Below the pieces are notes generated by a model. It did no database searches. It was not told the origin of the DNA and saw nothing but the letters and a program-made list of their open reading frames with translations. Below, one piece after another: positions 39,236 through 50,104 of a DNA stretch of 64,000 bases. Position 1 is the stretch's first letter. Each line of letters opens with the position of its first letter. This DNA comes from Beverwykella pulmonaria (Eukaryota > Ascomycota > Dothideomycetes > Pleosporales > Melanommataceae). Made by a program: the position numbers and the translations under genes. The stretch lies in contig BCHH01000003.1 in NCBI GenBank assembly GCA_001599595.1, positions 2,704,008-2,768,007 of the forward strand, in the 5' to 3' direction.

Positions 39236-40119
39236 CAAGGTCAACATCGGAGACCCCTTTACAACCCCGGATATTCGCAATTTGCCCAGGACAAGCCGGG
39301 AAAACTCCCCTACCCAGGAAAAATCGTGAAATCGACATAGTCACAATGACTGTGGTTAATGAGGGGGCTGCATATCAGTACTTGGAGAGACCATAGTGGC
39401 GTCACCGAAGCTGTCGTATGGCCCCAGAAACCCGGGTGATGTTGAGGTTTGTAGGTGATGATGCACAGGAGCTGCGTGTGAATAATAGTTTAGTGGTGGA
39501 GAAATCTTACCCCAGATTCCCTCTCCGCTGCACTAGTCGTAAAGAGGGATGATCCGCCGATTTTGGTCTTGGCGTTCTAGAACACGTGAAATGGTCTGTG
39601 CTGGAAAACGTGCAGCGAACTTTCGAGTGCTGTCCCCTGCATCTTGCCACCACTCGACCATCATCCTTATTCATGAAGACTATCGAAAATCGCTTATTCA
39701 CGAAGCACCAAGCTAGAAACGTCCATAAATAGACAAGTCATCAGGCGAGAAAGAACTCGAGTTACGAGACCTGCTCACCGACTTTGCCCAGTTCATGCTG
39801 GCGTGCTGAGATTTCCGCATTGCACTCTTCACTACCACACGCTAGACTTCTCCATACCGAGGGCTGAGGCTCAGCTGATCTACTCCTACGAATCGCTACG
39901 ATGGAAACCCTACGATCCAAGAACCCGGAATCCGTATATTCTCGTGAGGCTTGCTCAACTCAAAATACTGGCCAATAAGTACTTTACACGGATGAGCCCA
40001 TCTCACGACCTCACCGTGACTCGGAAAATAGATAGAACACTATACCAATGCCTGGATAGGGTGATGTCTTGCGATATCGCAGTGGTATCATTATGGTTTC
40101 ACAAGCGCAGAATCATAGC
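39236..40119. other. Divergent intergenic region, no gene seen
   Basis: Lies between the pectate lyase and the BYS1 gene, which are divergent. An open frame at 39803-40126 (+) has no domain and overlaps the BYS1 promoter. Confidence 0.4.
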
Positions 40120-40127
40120 TATATAAT
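40120..40127 (+). promoter_or_regulatory. TATA box of the BYS1-like gene
   Basis: TATATAAT at this position is about 100 bp upstream of the ATG at 40229, a normal spacing for a highly expressed fungal gene. Confidence 0.45.
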
Positions 40128-40228
40128 AGTTCTGATTTGTACAGCTACTTGTGGAACAAATCAAGATTCTCAAACTTCTCGGCTACTAATACAACAACAC
40201 ATCCAACTCAGAACTCGATCACTTCATC

Positions 40229-40851
40229 ATGCTCTTCAACCTCATCTCCCTCCTATCCCTGACTATAGGAGCGCAGGCTGTTGGCCGCGCCATTGTCACA
40301 AACCAATGCGACTCCCCCGTCTACCTCTGGTCCGTCGGCAGCACCATTGGGCCACAACAGAAGATCGGCAAAGACCAGTCCTACAGCGAAACATTCCACC
40401 GTGATCCGAAGTCTGGTGGCATCGCGCTCAAGCTCACTGCTGTTGAGAACGGGCTATTCCTGCCCAACGTCAGCCAGACCATCTTCGCGTACAACCTGGA
40501 CGGCAACACCATTTGGTACGATATGTCGGATGTTTTCGGCGACGGTTTCGCCGGCCGCACCATGACGATAAAGCCGAGCGATACGAGTTGCCAAAGCATT
40601 ACGTATCCGTATGGAAGGCCGCCAGCGGGAAGCCAGGTCAAGAATTGTGTGGCAACTACAAATTTGGAACTGACGTTCTGCACGGGCCATTGCTTGCCAT
40701 CTTGGAGTGAGTACATCTTTGGGGGGTGTGGTGATTGAGTAGATTGCTGACTTTTCTAGGTCTTTGTGGAGATATGGCTCCGAATGATCATCGTTACTGT
40801 TGCACGCATTGCATTGGGAGCCACCACTGCGTTGCAGCACCCAATATTTGA
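40229..40851 (+). CDS. Secreted BYS1-domain (thaumatin-fold-like) protein
   Basis: Two exons, 40229-40706 and 40760-40851, with a 53-bp GTGAGT...CTAG intron; 189 residues. A 17-residue signal peptide (MLFNLISLLSLTIGAQA) precedes GRAIVTNQCDSPVYLWSVGS, then SETFHRDPKSGGIALKLT, IFAYNLDG and WYDMSDVFGDGFAG. This matches the blastomyces yeast-phase-specific (BYS1) family of small secreted fungal proteins. The exon-2 part (CGDMAPNDHRYCCTHCIGSH) adds a cysteine-rich C-terminal extension with CCxxC, absent from typical BYS1 proteins as I recall them. The function of the family is not established; it is often expressed during morphogenesis or host contact. Confidence 0.8.
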
Positions 40852-41735
40852 GAAACGATGAGCGCAAATGGAATAAATTACGGGGAACAAGGGGGGAAGA
40901 TTGCATTTTCCTTTGCACTATGCACTCCTTTTGAAGTCATCATCATACATTTTGTCTATTAACGACTGTATTGATTTGAAATATATTCTATTTTCTGTGC
41001 TTTCGAAGTACAGACTTCATGTATGATGAATATTATGTATCCATTGTAGCCCAGTTCGCAGAAAATGTGTGAGTAACCTTCCTCCAATATCAGCTTCAAA
41101 ATTGAGCCAATTTCTGAATGTGTTATTCAGAGCATGTCTATTACCTTCTCTGGCATTGAAGCTGCCGCCCTTTTTGTCCAAGTCATCAATGGGTAGGTTC
41201 CCCGTCTGAATCACCTACAGTGCTTGTCCACGCGACAATCTTCCTGCTTCTCAAGGTTAGCGAGTTCAGCGCAACGCATCTTCCGAGGTTATCCATTTAC
41301 GCAGGAAGCAGGGAGGAGAATCTACTTGAGCTCAAACCAAACGACTTAAACACCTAACATTGACCCGGAACACCATGCTGCATCCAGAATAGGGAAGTTC
41401 GACTGTGTCAACGGTAGTAGAGCCCGATGCATTTATCTACTACCATTTCTGTTACATACATCATGGAGCTATAAGAGGCATCTACGATCCTGAAATGTTC
41501 AAGGGTTGGCGAGAAGATCTCTGAACCTTGATAACACAGATAACGGTAGGCTCATGAATCATCAATTTATGCAAGCTAGTAAACTCCCAAAAGACTGGCT
41601 TGAAGTTCGGCGTCGTTCGGTGCTAGGCTGACAACCAGCCAGACGGCAGCTCCAGAGATATCAGGCATATATTAATGCTCTTCAATACGCTCTCCATACA
41701 AGTATTATGCAGGTAGTACAGTTCTGATAACCTAT
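40852..41735. other. Intergenic, no gene supported
   Basis: Presumed 3' UTR of the BYS1 gene and relic sequence. The minus strand at 41214-41017 has a protein-like open frame (GRLLTHFLRTGLQWIHN) without recognisable family. Confidence 0.35.
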
Positions 41736-42060
41736 CTATATAGAAGCCCATATCGTTAAGATAGGAGAGTACCTCATCTCTCCAGCACCCAACAACAGCT
41801 CGTCCAATTTGGGCAGCATGGTAAGAAGACTTAAAAGAGCTAGCTCATCATTGCGCATGAGCTGAGCAGTCCCAGAGGCCTTGCGTTCGTTGCTCGTGGG
41901 GAAATTTCCGATTGCTTCTTTGCATTTTTGAGCAAAGTTGGAGTCATATCGCACCCATTCAAGCCTCCACCGAAGTAGTACTGTAGTCTCCGGGGTAAGT
42001 TTTGCGAATTCGCCACCCTAATGGTCTGGGCGGCTTGCCACCTGCTTACCATGCGTCATT
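41736..42060 (-). pseudogene. Relic of an F-box/LRR-like protein
   Basis: Minus-strand frames contain LPRRLQYYFGGGLNGC in one phase and, in another, LMRNDELALLSLLTMLPKLD followed by ELLLGAG. The pattern LxxLLxMLPxLxELxLG resembles the MAPSVEELYFGATKL segment of the F-box-like relic at 44.1-44.9 kb and is typical of the repeat region of fungal F-box proteins. The frame shift and lack of a start mark it as a relic. Confidence 0.35.
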
Positions 42061-42149
42061 TGTTAGTAATCTACTCGTAATCCGCAAAGCATTGGCTAGG
42101 CTTCTTCCTGTGATATCATCAAGTTGGCCTAATTAGGCGATCATGAAAG

Positions 42150-43270
42150 TGAAATTTGGTGTTGTATTGCTCAGTATTTATATGTAGGCCATCAGCGTCA
42201 GTTACTAACTTCATGCAAGCCGGCATCGAATCAATTAGCTCGTCAAAGAGCGGCTATGGCACAGCATCCCAAGCTTCCTTCACAAGTGCTCTTAATTGCG
42301 GGTATCTAAGATCAGCGTTAACGCCTACTTCGGCTTTAATATAGTCCTTCATCTTCCACTCAAGTCTTAAATTAAATTAAGGTTGGGTGAGAGAACTGGC
42401 TAGTCTATTGTAATAATGCCAATATGTTTAAGGTCCTCGTGCGTGAGACAATTTTATGACCAAGTGTGACGGTGCTATTCACCAGCTCGACCGCACATCA
42501 CATGAACACGTATCAGATGTGCCGGTGGTAAGCGCTCAGCTCAACTACGTATCACAGGAACACGCATCAGATACGACAGTGGCGCACACTCAGCTCAACC
42601 ACGTCGGACGTCGTGTGTGCGCCACGCCATGCCACTCTCTCAGGACATGCTCGGTCGGCCTGAGCCCGGACCGTACCATTCTTGTATATAGGATCGCTCT
42701 CCCTGAGTACCTCTTCTCTCTTTATCTTAGTGTAGTTGAAATAGAGCTGACTTATCCTTTCATTGCCTCCCCGCATCCACAATAGTGAAGGCCGCGCTCG
42801 TCATCACACCAAGAGCGTTATTTTTCATAAAGTTGAACTCTAGTTGCTCTATAATAAGGTACTCTTCAACACGAGGTAGACTCTTCAACACGAGGTAGCG
42901 TGTGCTTTTAATAGCTCCCTCTATTAATTGTACCCTAGTCCTAGTCCTTCTCCTAGAACAAGCTAAGATTTTCCGTAGAGCCATAAAAGCCGCCCTAAAA
43001 CATTTAGCCCTACTTCTTGATGTTCTTTTTTTTTTTTTTTTGCGTGCAGGTAGGATTGAACTTTTCTCTAATCTTCCATGTAGCTTATTGTTTCTAGTTC
43101 CTGCGACTTTGACCTGGATCTTATTGCTCCATAAGATAAGGCACCACTGCTCACGGCTTTAGTTAAGATAAGCTTGTGCAAAGGCAAGACGTTCAAAGCG
43201 GTTGTATTCTAAGAGAGGCAGCTTTTAGCGCGAAACCTAGTAGTGATAGCCTCTCTTTTGCGGAGCAAGT
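42150..43270 (-). mobile_element. Tc1/mariner transposase relic with a nested insertion
   Basis: Reading the minus strand from about 43270 gives RFERLAFAQAYLN, a stop, then REQWCLILWSNKI (the W-x-DE catalytic strand, degraded), then YLVLKSLPRVEEYLI and FNFMKNNALG (the DNAPGH strand, degraded). After an insertion come DLKHIGIITID, a stop at the expected Trp, PVLSPNLNLI (SPDLNPIE motif), a stop, and finally MKDYIKAEVG and RYPQLRALVKEAWDAVP. Stops fall at Trp or Gln/Glu sites and catalytic acids are changed, consistent with RIP. Terminal repeats were not found. About 42450-42775 interrupts the reading and is probably a later insertion. Confidence 0.7.
42483..42606. repeat. 54-bp tandem repeat, two full copies and a partial
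   Basis: Copies begin CAGCTCGACC at 42483, CAGCTCAACT at 42537 and CAGCTCAACC at 42591, a period of exactly 54 bp with about 80 percent identity. The unit is a multiple of three. It lies within the segment that interrupts the mariner relic, so it belongs to the inserted sequence. Confidence 0.65.
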
Positions 43271-44131
43271 TAAATCTTATCTTCAGCTGCATTAAGATAG
43301 GATAGCACTAAGGAGGGATAAGCGTAACTTCAGAACAGCCTTCAAATCGTTTATTAAAAGTGAAAGGTAGTGAATTCGAGTATTTTTCAGCCATTCCGGC
43401 AGTTTCCATGACCCGTGCAGCCAGTGCCCTGAGGTGGCGGATTCACGGAACTTACCCCGGAGACCACAGTATTAGGTGGTTCATTGGCTGGTCGTGAAAA
43501 TGTGAAGGGGTGGCAATTTCGAGGGTGGTGATTTTCTTGGCTGCCTTAGTACTTGAAAAGAGTTGCGACCAGGTTGTTGGCTTTCCTCAGGGCAACGTAA
43601 AGAGTCCATACAATATTAATGGCAAGATTGTGAGTGAATATATCAGCGTATCTTAGGAGAATCGATGCAAATTTCAATAGTCTAGAGTAGATCATGTTTA
43701 AAGATAAGAAACTTGTGGCTGAATTGTGATGCGGCACAATGCAAAGCTTTCTCCAGAGTGCTTTCTATAATATACCAATTTACGTGATATATGTACCATA
43801 TACAGAAAAGAGTAGTAGAGAAGTGAATTTTTCAGGCAAGATTCAGGCAATTCACCGTATTTATTATGAGGCAGAATCACACTATTGATGGACTAACCCA
43901 GCGAGCACATACTCTCCCATTTCCACGCCAAAGTTCTGCTCCATCCTCCCTCAGCGCCAACTGCGACTCGACATTGATAAAGCTATCCATTGTCAACGGA
44001 TAGGTACAAAATTACGCTACGTGCATCTAGCCAATTCCCTTATAATCACTCCTTCCCACACGAGCCGTATCAATTCTCTATTCTCATCTGCCTATCAGTG
44101 CTAACTCCAACTCAACTCCCCAGCTACCCAC
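43271..44131. other. Intergenic, no gene supported
   Basis: AT-moderate sequence with only short unsupported frames on the minus strand (43546-43880). Presumed promoter side of the F-box-like relic. Confidence 0.35.
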
Positions 44132-44857
44132 AACAACTATAATGGCGACTCCACAACTTCTACGCTTGCCAAAAAGCTCCTCCTCAACTTCGTATGCCAT
44201 CTCACCAGAGACCCTAAGTACAAAAAATTGAAGCGCTCAGTCCTCACGTTTGGCCTCGTCTGCCGAAGCCTCTATCACATCGCGCGAGAAGTGCCAGTCA
44301 CCTGTCTTGAACACTGTCAGTGTAGACAGACATTTCTGCTCCTCTTCACGTACCCGAACTTAGCACCCAAGTTCAAGAGCTTGGAGATTAAGAACAAACT
44401 CCCTGATTACAACTCCAGACCTCCCTGGATCCCAATGCTCAATGGAAAACCACCCCGGGATCGCATCCAGATGGTCCTCGCATTAGCTCTCAACTTTAAC
44501 ACCAAATTCGTGGTGGATTGCGGACCTCCAAGTATGAGCTCACGACTACATGTGCCTCTAGTTTGTCTACTCCTATCAATGGCCCCAAGCGTAGAGGAAC
44601 TCTACTTTGGCGCTACGAAACTGGACAACATGCCATTACTGCGGACTGTACTTGGCGTCATGATTGGGGAAATGATAAATCTATGGGACTGGAAGATGTT
44701 TTACCAGCAGCTGTCATACTCAATGGGTGGCGTTCTATCTGCGCTAGGACTGAATTTGAAGGTACTAGAGCAGCTCAACGCCGAAATGCTTATGACGATA
44801 ACCAGGTATACCGCTCTGGAGATGTACGGACGAAAAAATGCATCAAAGACTTGCTAG
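44132..44857 (+). pseudogene. F-box-like protein gene with a one-base frameshift
   Basis: ATG at 44132 starts MATPQLLRLPK; in the poly-A run at about 44171-44175 the frame breaks. One extra A would join it to KLLLNFVCHLTRDPKYKKLK then RSVLTFGLVCRSLYHIAREV, the usual N-terminal F-box helix set (LRLPxELLxxIVxHL). The second frame continues to 44857 with PSVEELYFGATKLDN and similar leucine-rich segments. F-box proteins are substrate adaptors of SCF ubiquitin ligases and form large, rapidly evolving families in fungi. Either the gene is dead, or the homopolymer length is a sequencing error. After 44838 another frame is open to 45053 and may hold the original C-terminus. Confidence 0.5.
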
Positions 44858-45189
44858 ATTGGTAGAGGCCGAGAGGAAAGATGAGGATACGATTAACGAG
44901 GACTGTAAGAGGCCCAATGCGGTCGCAAATAAACCCACACTAAAAAGACGTGCTAGGAAGGAAACATCGCCTTGGAATCTATTCGCTATCTGTGAGAAGT
45001 GTCTATTTGTGCCGACTGATAGCGCGGGAGGAGAGAGGACGTGGTTACATTGAATCTGATATTCTCCTCGAACCGTACACTGGTCATGGGACTAGAGTGC
45101 GAATCGGTACTGGTTCAATTTGTTTGCAGCGGTGGGAGAAGGCAATCGCTTTGTAGAGCGCCTACAATAGTCATCAAAATCATACATTT

Positions 45190-45342
45190 TGTCACGATGA
45201 GAAGAGGCAGGCAATCGTCTGATGGGTAAAAGTGTGTATATAGAGTGTGAAAGCCATGAAGATCTGACTGCTCGCACGACGACTATATATACCCATGAAG
45301 GGAGCTAGCTAGAATAGGACATATGGTAGTGTATGTGTGACA
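45190..45342. repeat. Dispersed MITE-like repeat, copy B (153 bp)
   Basis: Same family and orientation as 36203-36348. It starts TGTCACGATGAG and ends TGTGTGACA, so the terminal inverted repeat is weaker than in copy A. Differences are scattered substitutions and 1-2 bp indels. Confidence 0.7.
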
Positions 45343-45450
45343 CGTGACACATTTTTGTTCCTGTGCTCAATGGAGAAGGAGTGGAAACAAATTCCTTGAG
45401 TCAGATAACACAAATTTATTTAACCTTTCCACTTGCCTAATAATTTTTGT

Positions 45451-46662
45451 CTATCTCCCTTCGAAACCACTAACATGCAGACTTTCAAAACTCTGCCTTA
45501 ATTTTTCCTCCTGCTCCTTTGCCACTTCGCCTTCCTCACGATCACCAAACGCAATACCCTCACACCCACCCTCCTCGTCGAACTCCACCCCAATCATCTC
45601 GTTGACCACCCACTGCGCCGTCTTAGCATGCAGACTCGGCTCCACCGACTCCCCTTTCCTTCTTCCCGCATCAATCGTACTCTTCCCCTTCGCTAATGAT
45701 TGGAACACGACCAACTGGTCTCTCAGAAACTCGTCCGCACACCCTCCATGTTCTATCTCTGCGATCAGATCGCTAAAGACTTTCCGCGTCATGCTAGACA
45801 TGACAGTATCAAGCTTTCCAGCTCGGACTCCATGGTCGTATAGCCAGTCGCGGCCGAGCTTGATGCCAGTGGTGGTGGTTGCTACGAGGAGGAGGTAGAA
45901 GCGTTTATCGTGTCGCGAATCCTCAAATGTGACATCGATGTCTGGAATCCTGTCGCCGAAGATTGCGGCTGCTCGTTTGTCAAACATGACCTCTAGCTCG
46001 TCTCTGAAGTGCCGTTCGCAAGCCTTGGGCGCGAGGATGATGGCTTTTACGCCTTTGATCTCTCCGCGGTCCTTCAGCTGGAATGCAGGGAGTGGGCGTC
46101 TCATCGGGGTCACAGTATACGTCAAACTGCCTAATCTCGCGCCACCTTGGGACCAGCCTCGGGAATGCAGTTCGGACTCGATTGTAGGAATGCCGATGAG
46201 CGAGAGCATGGGGAGTAGAACTTGAGATATATACTCATAAGATGGTGAGTTGGAGACGTTCGTGCCACCCGTTATGCGAACGCGGACGGGGTACTGAGCG
46301 CCGGAGAAGAGAAGGTAGGGTAGTATGGCCTGAAAGACCAGGTTTACACTCCCTGGCGTATTTTGCGAGATCTGTATATCTGACTTCAGATGTACTTCAC
46401 ATTGACTCTCTTTTTGGCTTGGGGAGAAGGTAATCTCTTTGCTCTTTAGACCTGCTCCGCTGAGGCGCGCGCTGGATGCTTGGGAGAGCCATTGGACAGA
46501 TGTGAGATGCTGGGCCTTTAGTCCTCCGCCGCCGGAGCGTTTACCTCGGATGTTGGTTATGTTGACTGGGACTTTGGTGAGAGACGAAAGACCAATAGCG
46601 ATGCGGAGGAGCTGGCCGCCGCCCTCGAGGGTGGTGCCTTCGAGGTGGACGGGAGATGCCAT
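45451..46662 (-). CDS. RNA 3'-terminal phosphate cyclase (RtcA type)
   Basis: Intronless, 403 residues from the ATG at 46662. The frame is open to 46800, and that 46-residue extension is basic and Ser/Thr/Leu-rich (possible organelle leader), but MASPVHLEGTTLEGGGQLLR is the standard start of the family. Motifs: EGGGQLLRIAIGLSSLT, NIRGKRSGGGGLKAQHL (RNA and nucleotide binding), ITGGTNVSNSPSYEY, and SLHAKTAQWV with His345, the residue that becomes adenylylated in active cyclases. Presence of this His points to a catalytic RtcA enzyme rather than the non-catalytic ribosome-biogenesis homologue Rcl1. It converts an RNA 3' phosphate to a 2',3'-cyclic phosphate using ATP. The last 55 residues are acidic and not conserved. 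Confidence 0.85.
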   Translation of the reverse strand: MASPVHLEGTTLEGGGQLLRIAIGLSSLTKVPVNITNIRGKRSGGGGLKAQHLTSVQWLSQASSARLSGAGLKSKEITFSPSQKESQCEVHLKSDIQISQNTPGSVNLVFQAILPYLLFSGAQYPVRVRITGGTNVSNSPSYEYISQVLLPMLSLIGIPTIESELHSRGWSQGGARLGSLTYTVTPMRRPLPAFQLKDRGEIKGVKAIILAPKACERHFRDELEVMFDKRAAAIFGDRIPDIDVTFEDSRHDKRFYLLLVATTTTGIKLGRDWLYDHGVRAGKLDTVMSSMTRKVFSDLIAEIEHGGCADEFLRDQLVVFQSLAKGKSTIDAGRRKGESVEPSLHAKTAQWVVNEMIGVEFDEEGGCEGIAFGDREEGEVAKEQEEKLRQSFESLHVSGFEGR

Positions 46663-47416
46663 TGCACGGATTGCGCAGGCTGAGGTGTGGGCTGAGCGAG
46701 AAGGAAAAGGCAATATCAATTGAAATGGTGTAGCGCGACAGGTGAGTTGAGACGAAAGATGCACACGAAGAAGAGACCAAATTGCATACATGAACAGCAA
46801 GAAGGGGACTGTTCATAGAAAGGGTTGCTGTTCCAAGTATGAGTCGAATATGTACGGGTTCAGTCATGCAGGTGTGGCTGTGCGAGGCCTTCACCGAAGC
46901 CCCTATTAGGCGCGCAGGGCCTCACCAAGTTGTGACTGTACTGACACAAGTGGATTAATTGTTCGATAGTTGGTCAGTACTGCAGTTTGAGGCTTTTCCG
47001 TGGCTTGTTAATTGTGTGTTGAGCGAAAAAGCAAAGAGCTACAGTTGACCTGTCTTGGCAAGCTTCTGGCGGAGCAAGCGTGTCTGCGGTGCGTAGATAA
47101 GAGCCTCGTTCGTCCCATCCCACCGCCAGGCAAAGGACAAGCGTTTTGTGTGTTGAGAGTTGTTGGCGGAAGGTTTGGAAAGTCGAGACCATCCCGAGGT
47201 CGCCATCGCGGGGCACGTGTTGTGCCGGACCGTCGTTGATTTCGTCATCAAATTGGAATCGCCCGAGAGGCCGAAGTTTTGTCCGCAAGCTCCAAAACCT
47301 CACGCACGCCCTCTTCGGCCATCTCACGACCGCTCCCTCGCTATCGAGATGTCGCAGCCCCTCTCACGGCACCAGATAACGCTCAATTCCAGGTAGACGC
47401 CAGCGCACCACCCGCC
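46663..47416. other. Divergent promoter region between cyclase and ABC transporter genes
   Basis: 754 bp between divergent starts. Open frames on both strands here are extensions of the flanking genes or have no domain. Candidate alternative starts for both genes (46800 minus; 47349 plus in another frame) fall inside it. Confidence 0.4.
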
Positions 47417-49846
47417 ATGCGCGGCACCCTACCCTGCTCGGTCAAGGCCTGGCACAGTCCTGGGAATGGAGCTCTCTTCTCCACGATACAGCCTCGCATA
47501 TACCCCGCCTCCCCGATAATTGCGCGAGCCTTTTCTACGAGACTGAATACCCAGAGCCTCGCGCTTGCGCCGCTGCGGAATCTATGCCGCAGAAGCGAAG
47601 CGTCCATACGGCCCTGTACTATCCCGTCATTTCCGCCCACGGGCATCCTGCGTTGCAATGGCCCTCTATCCCAATCTCGAATGTTCGGCACATCAAGAGC
47701 TCTCTTGGAGGCAAGGAAAGAAGCCAGCGCGCCGACAAAGACTCCCAAATCCTACAAGGATGAGATGAAGGAGAAGGGCGTTATAGACATGGAAGAACAC
47801 GAGCCGGAGACGGATGACATGGGTTTCAAGAAGTCAGAAAAGGCATCGGCAGCGGCGCAGGTAAACCTGAGTGCAAAGCTCGGTAAAGAGGGGGCCCCAG
47901 GCAGCTCCCCGGGGAGCATGAAGGAGGTCATCAGGTTAATCAGCATTGCCAGGCCAGAGATGAAGACGCTCTCGTGGGCCTTCCTGTTTTTATTGATCTC
48001 ATCTGCCGTCTCGCTATCAGTCCCCTTCTCCATCGGAAAAATTCTGGACATTGCCACCAAGCCCGAGGGCGCACAGGAGATGCTGTACGGGCTGGATATG
48101 TCGACATTCTACCTTGTTCTGGCCGGTGTTCTCGTAACAGGGGCTGCAGCCAACTTTGGCCGCATCATTATCCTACGAATTGTTGGAGAGCGCATTGTCG
48201 CGCGGCTGCGGTCGCAGCTATACAGGAAGACTTTCATCCAGAACGCCGAATTCTTTGACGCAAACCGGGTTGGCGACCTCATCTCCCGCCTCGGATCAGA
48301 TACCATCATTGTGGGCAAGAGCATTACGCAGAACTTGTCGGATGGGCTGCGTTCTATTGTCAGTGGCACGGCTGGATTCATCATGATGGGCTACGTGAGC
48401 CTTAAGCTTACCGGCATTCTTGCCTTGATCGGGCCTCCCGTTGCCGTAGCCGCATTCGTCTCTGGAAGGATGCTGCGAAATATCAGCCGGAAGATCCAGA
48501 AGAATCTCGGCACCTTGACCAAGATTGCCGAAGAAAGATTAGGGAACGTGAGGACCAGCCAAGCCTTTGCGGGAGAAGTCCAGGAAGCAGCGCGTTATAA
48601 TCGCCAGATCAAGAGAATATTCAACCTTGGGAAGAAGGAAGCCATAGTGGCAGCTACTTTCTATGGCAGCACCGGCCTAATGGGAAACCTAACCATCATC
48701 GCAGTTTTATACGTCGGAGGTAGTATGGTCAAGACCGGTGCTATCACCATCGGTGAACTATCCTCGTTCTTAATGTACACGGCATATGCTGGATCGAGCA
48801 TGGTGGGCCTATCTGGCTTCTGGGGCGAGATGATGAAAGGAGTTGGAGCTGCCAGTCGCCTCTTCGAACTTCAGGATCGAACTCCCACCATATCACCCAC
48901 TATCGGCCTGCCGGTCAAGTCTGCCCGGGGCCCTATCGAGTTCAGGCACGTTGCCTTCGCCTATCCTACACGGCCGGCAGTGAAAATTTTCAAAGACATC
49001 AGTTTCAGAATTGAACAGGGCACGAACGTTGCCATTGTTGCGCCAAGTGGAGCGGGCAAGTCAACTGTTGCAAGTCTTCTCCTAAGATTCTACGTTCCAA
49101 CGGCAGGGACCATTTTGATTGATGGGCGGGACATCACAAAGCTGAATGCAAAACAACTGAGACGAAAGATTGGCTTTGTCGGACAAGAACCAGTTCTGTT
49201 CTCCGGGACCGTCGCAGAGAACATCGCATACGGCGTCCCTCATGCGACCCGCGCCGAGATCGTGGCCGCCGCTCGGAAGGCGAATTGCCAATTCATCAGC
49301 GATTTCGTAAGCTTCTCCTCGTCCATGTTTCTACTACTGTACGCCGTTAACATATTCTAGCCCGATGGTCTCGAAACCCACGTCGGCGCTCGCGGAACCC
49401 AACTGTCCGGCGGCCAAAAACAGCGCATAGCCATCGCGCGCGCCCTCATCAAGAAACCCGACATCCTCATCCTGGACGAAGCCACCAGCGCCCTCGACGC
49501 CGAGTCTGAAACCCTTGTTAACCAAGCACTTGGAAAGCTACTCCAAGAGAAGAACACCACCATCAGCATCGCACATCGTCTGTCTACCATCAAGCGTTCT
49601 GACCGCATTATTTGCATCGGCGCTGATGGCGCGGTTGCGGAAGAGGGAACATACCAGGAACTTGCGTCGAATACGGAGGGTGCGTTTAGTAAATTGATGG
49701 AGTGGCAGTTGAGTGGGGGTGAGGTCGAGCAGTTACAGCGGAGGGGTCCGACAGTTACGGAGAAGGAGGAGATCGAGGATGATTTAGAGAGGGATGATGG
49801 GGAAGAAGAAGAAGAGGAAGATGAAAAGGTGGACGTTCGGAGATAG
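47417..49846 (+). CDS. Mitochondrial ABC half-transporter, MDL1/ABCB10 type
   Basis: Two exons, 47417-49306 and 49361-49846, with a 54-bp GTAAGC...CTAG intron; 791 residues. The first about 170 residues are Arg/Ser/Ala-rich with few acids ([20 protein letters not shown] and on), like a mitochondrial presequence. A six-helix ABC membrane domain follows (about 225-510), then one nucleotide-binding domain: Walker [10 protein letters not shown] (542-550, Lys548), Q-loop FVGQEP, signature LSGGQ (645-649), Walker [13 protein letters not shown] (Asp669, Glu670) and the H-loop IAHRLST. One membrane domain plus one ATPase domain makes it a half-transporter that must dimerise. The yeast homologue exports peptides from the matrix. 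The C-terminus is a long Glu/Asp-rich tail, unusual in length. Confidence 0.88.
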
Positions 49847-50104
49847 TACATGAATGAGCTGATAGCAACTAGGTATTGGGCGCGTAAGATTAACCACGAG
49901 AGTTTTCCTAGGCGAAAAGAATCTAGGAATATAAAAGTTGTGTCTATGGGCATGGCTCACATCTCTCAAGGCAGAGCGCATATATGGAGACGATCAGCTC
50001 CACATAGCTCATAGTTGGGCGCAATCTACTACTAACGAATTTCAACCGGATCTTAGAATCGAATCGATGCATTCCTGAGGGATGGTGGCATTTCAAGGCT
50101 TGGA
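49847..50104. other. 3' flank of the ABC transporter gene
   Basis: No gene; presumed 3' UTR and spacer before the relic on the opposite strand. Confidence 0.35.

Noticed and set aside
42450..42775. Insert in the mariner relic as a solo LTR (starts TGTGACGG, ends near CCACA)
   Set aside because: No matching 5-bp flanking duplication was found at any TG...CA pair of ends, so it is reported only as an insertion with tandem repeats.
43023..43157. tRNA-like boxes followed by a run of about 19 A on the minus strand, suggesting a SINE
   Set aside because: The same bases read as degraded Tc1/mariner transposase (REQWCLILWSNKI) in line with motifs on both sides, so the box similarity and the A-run are taken as chance or later expansion within the relic.
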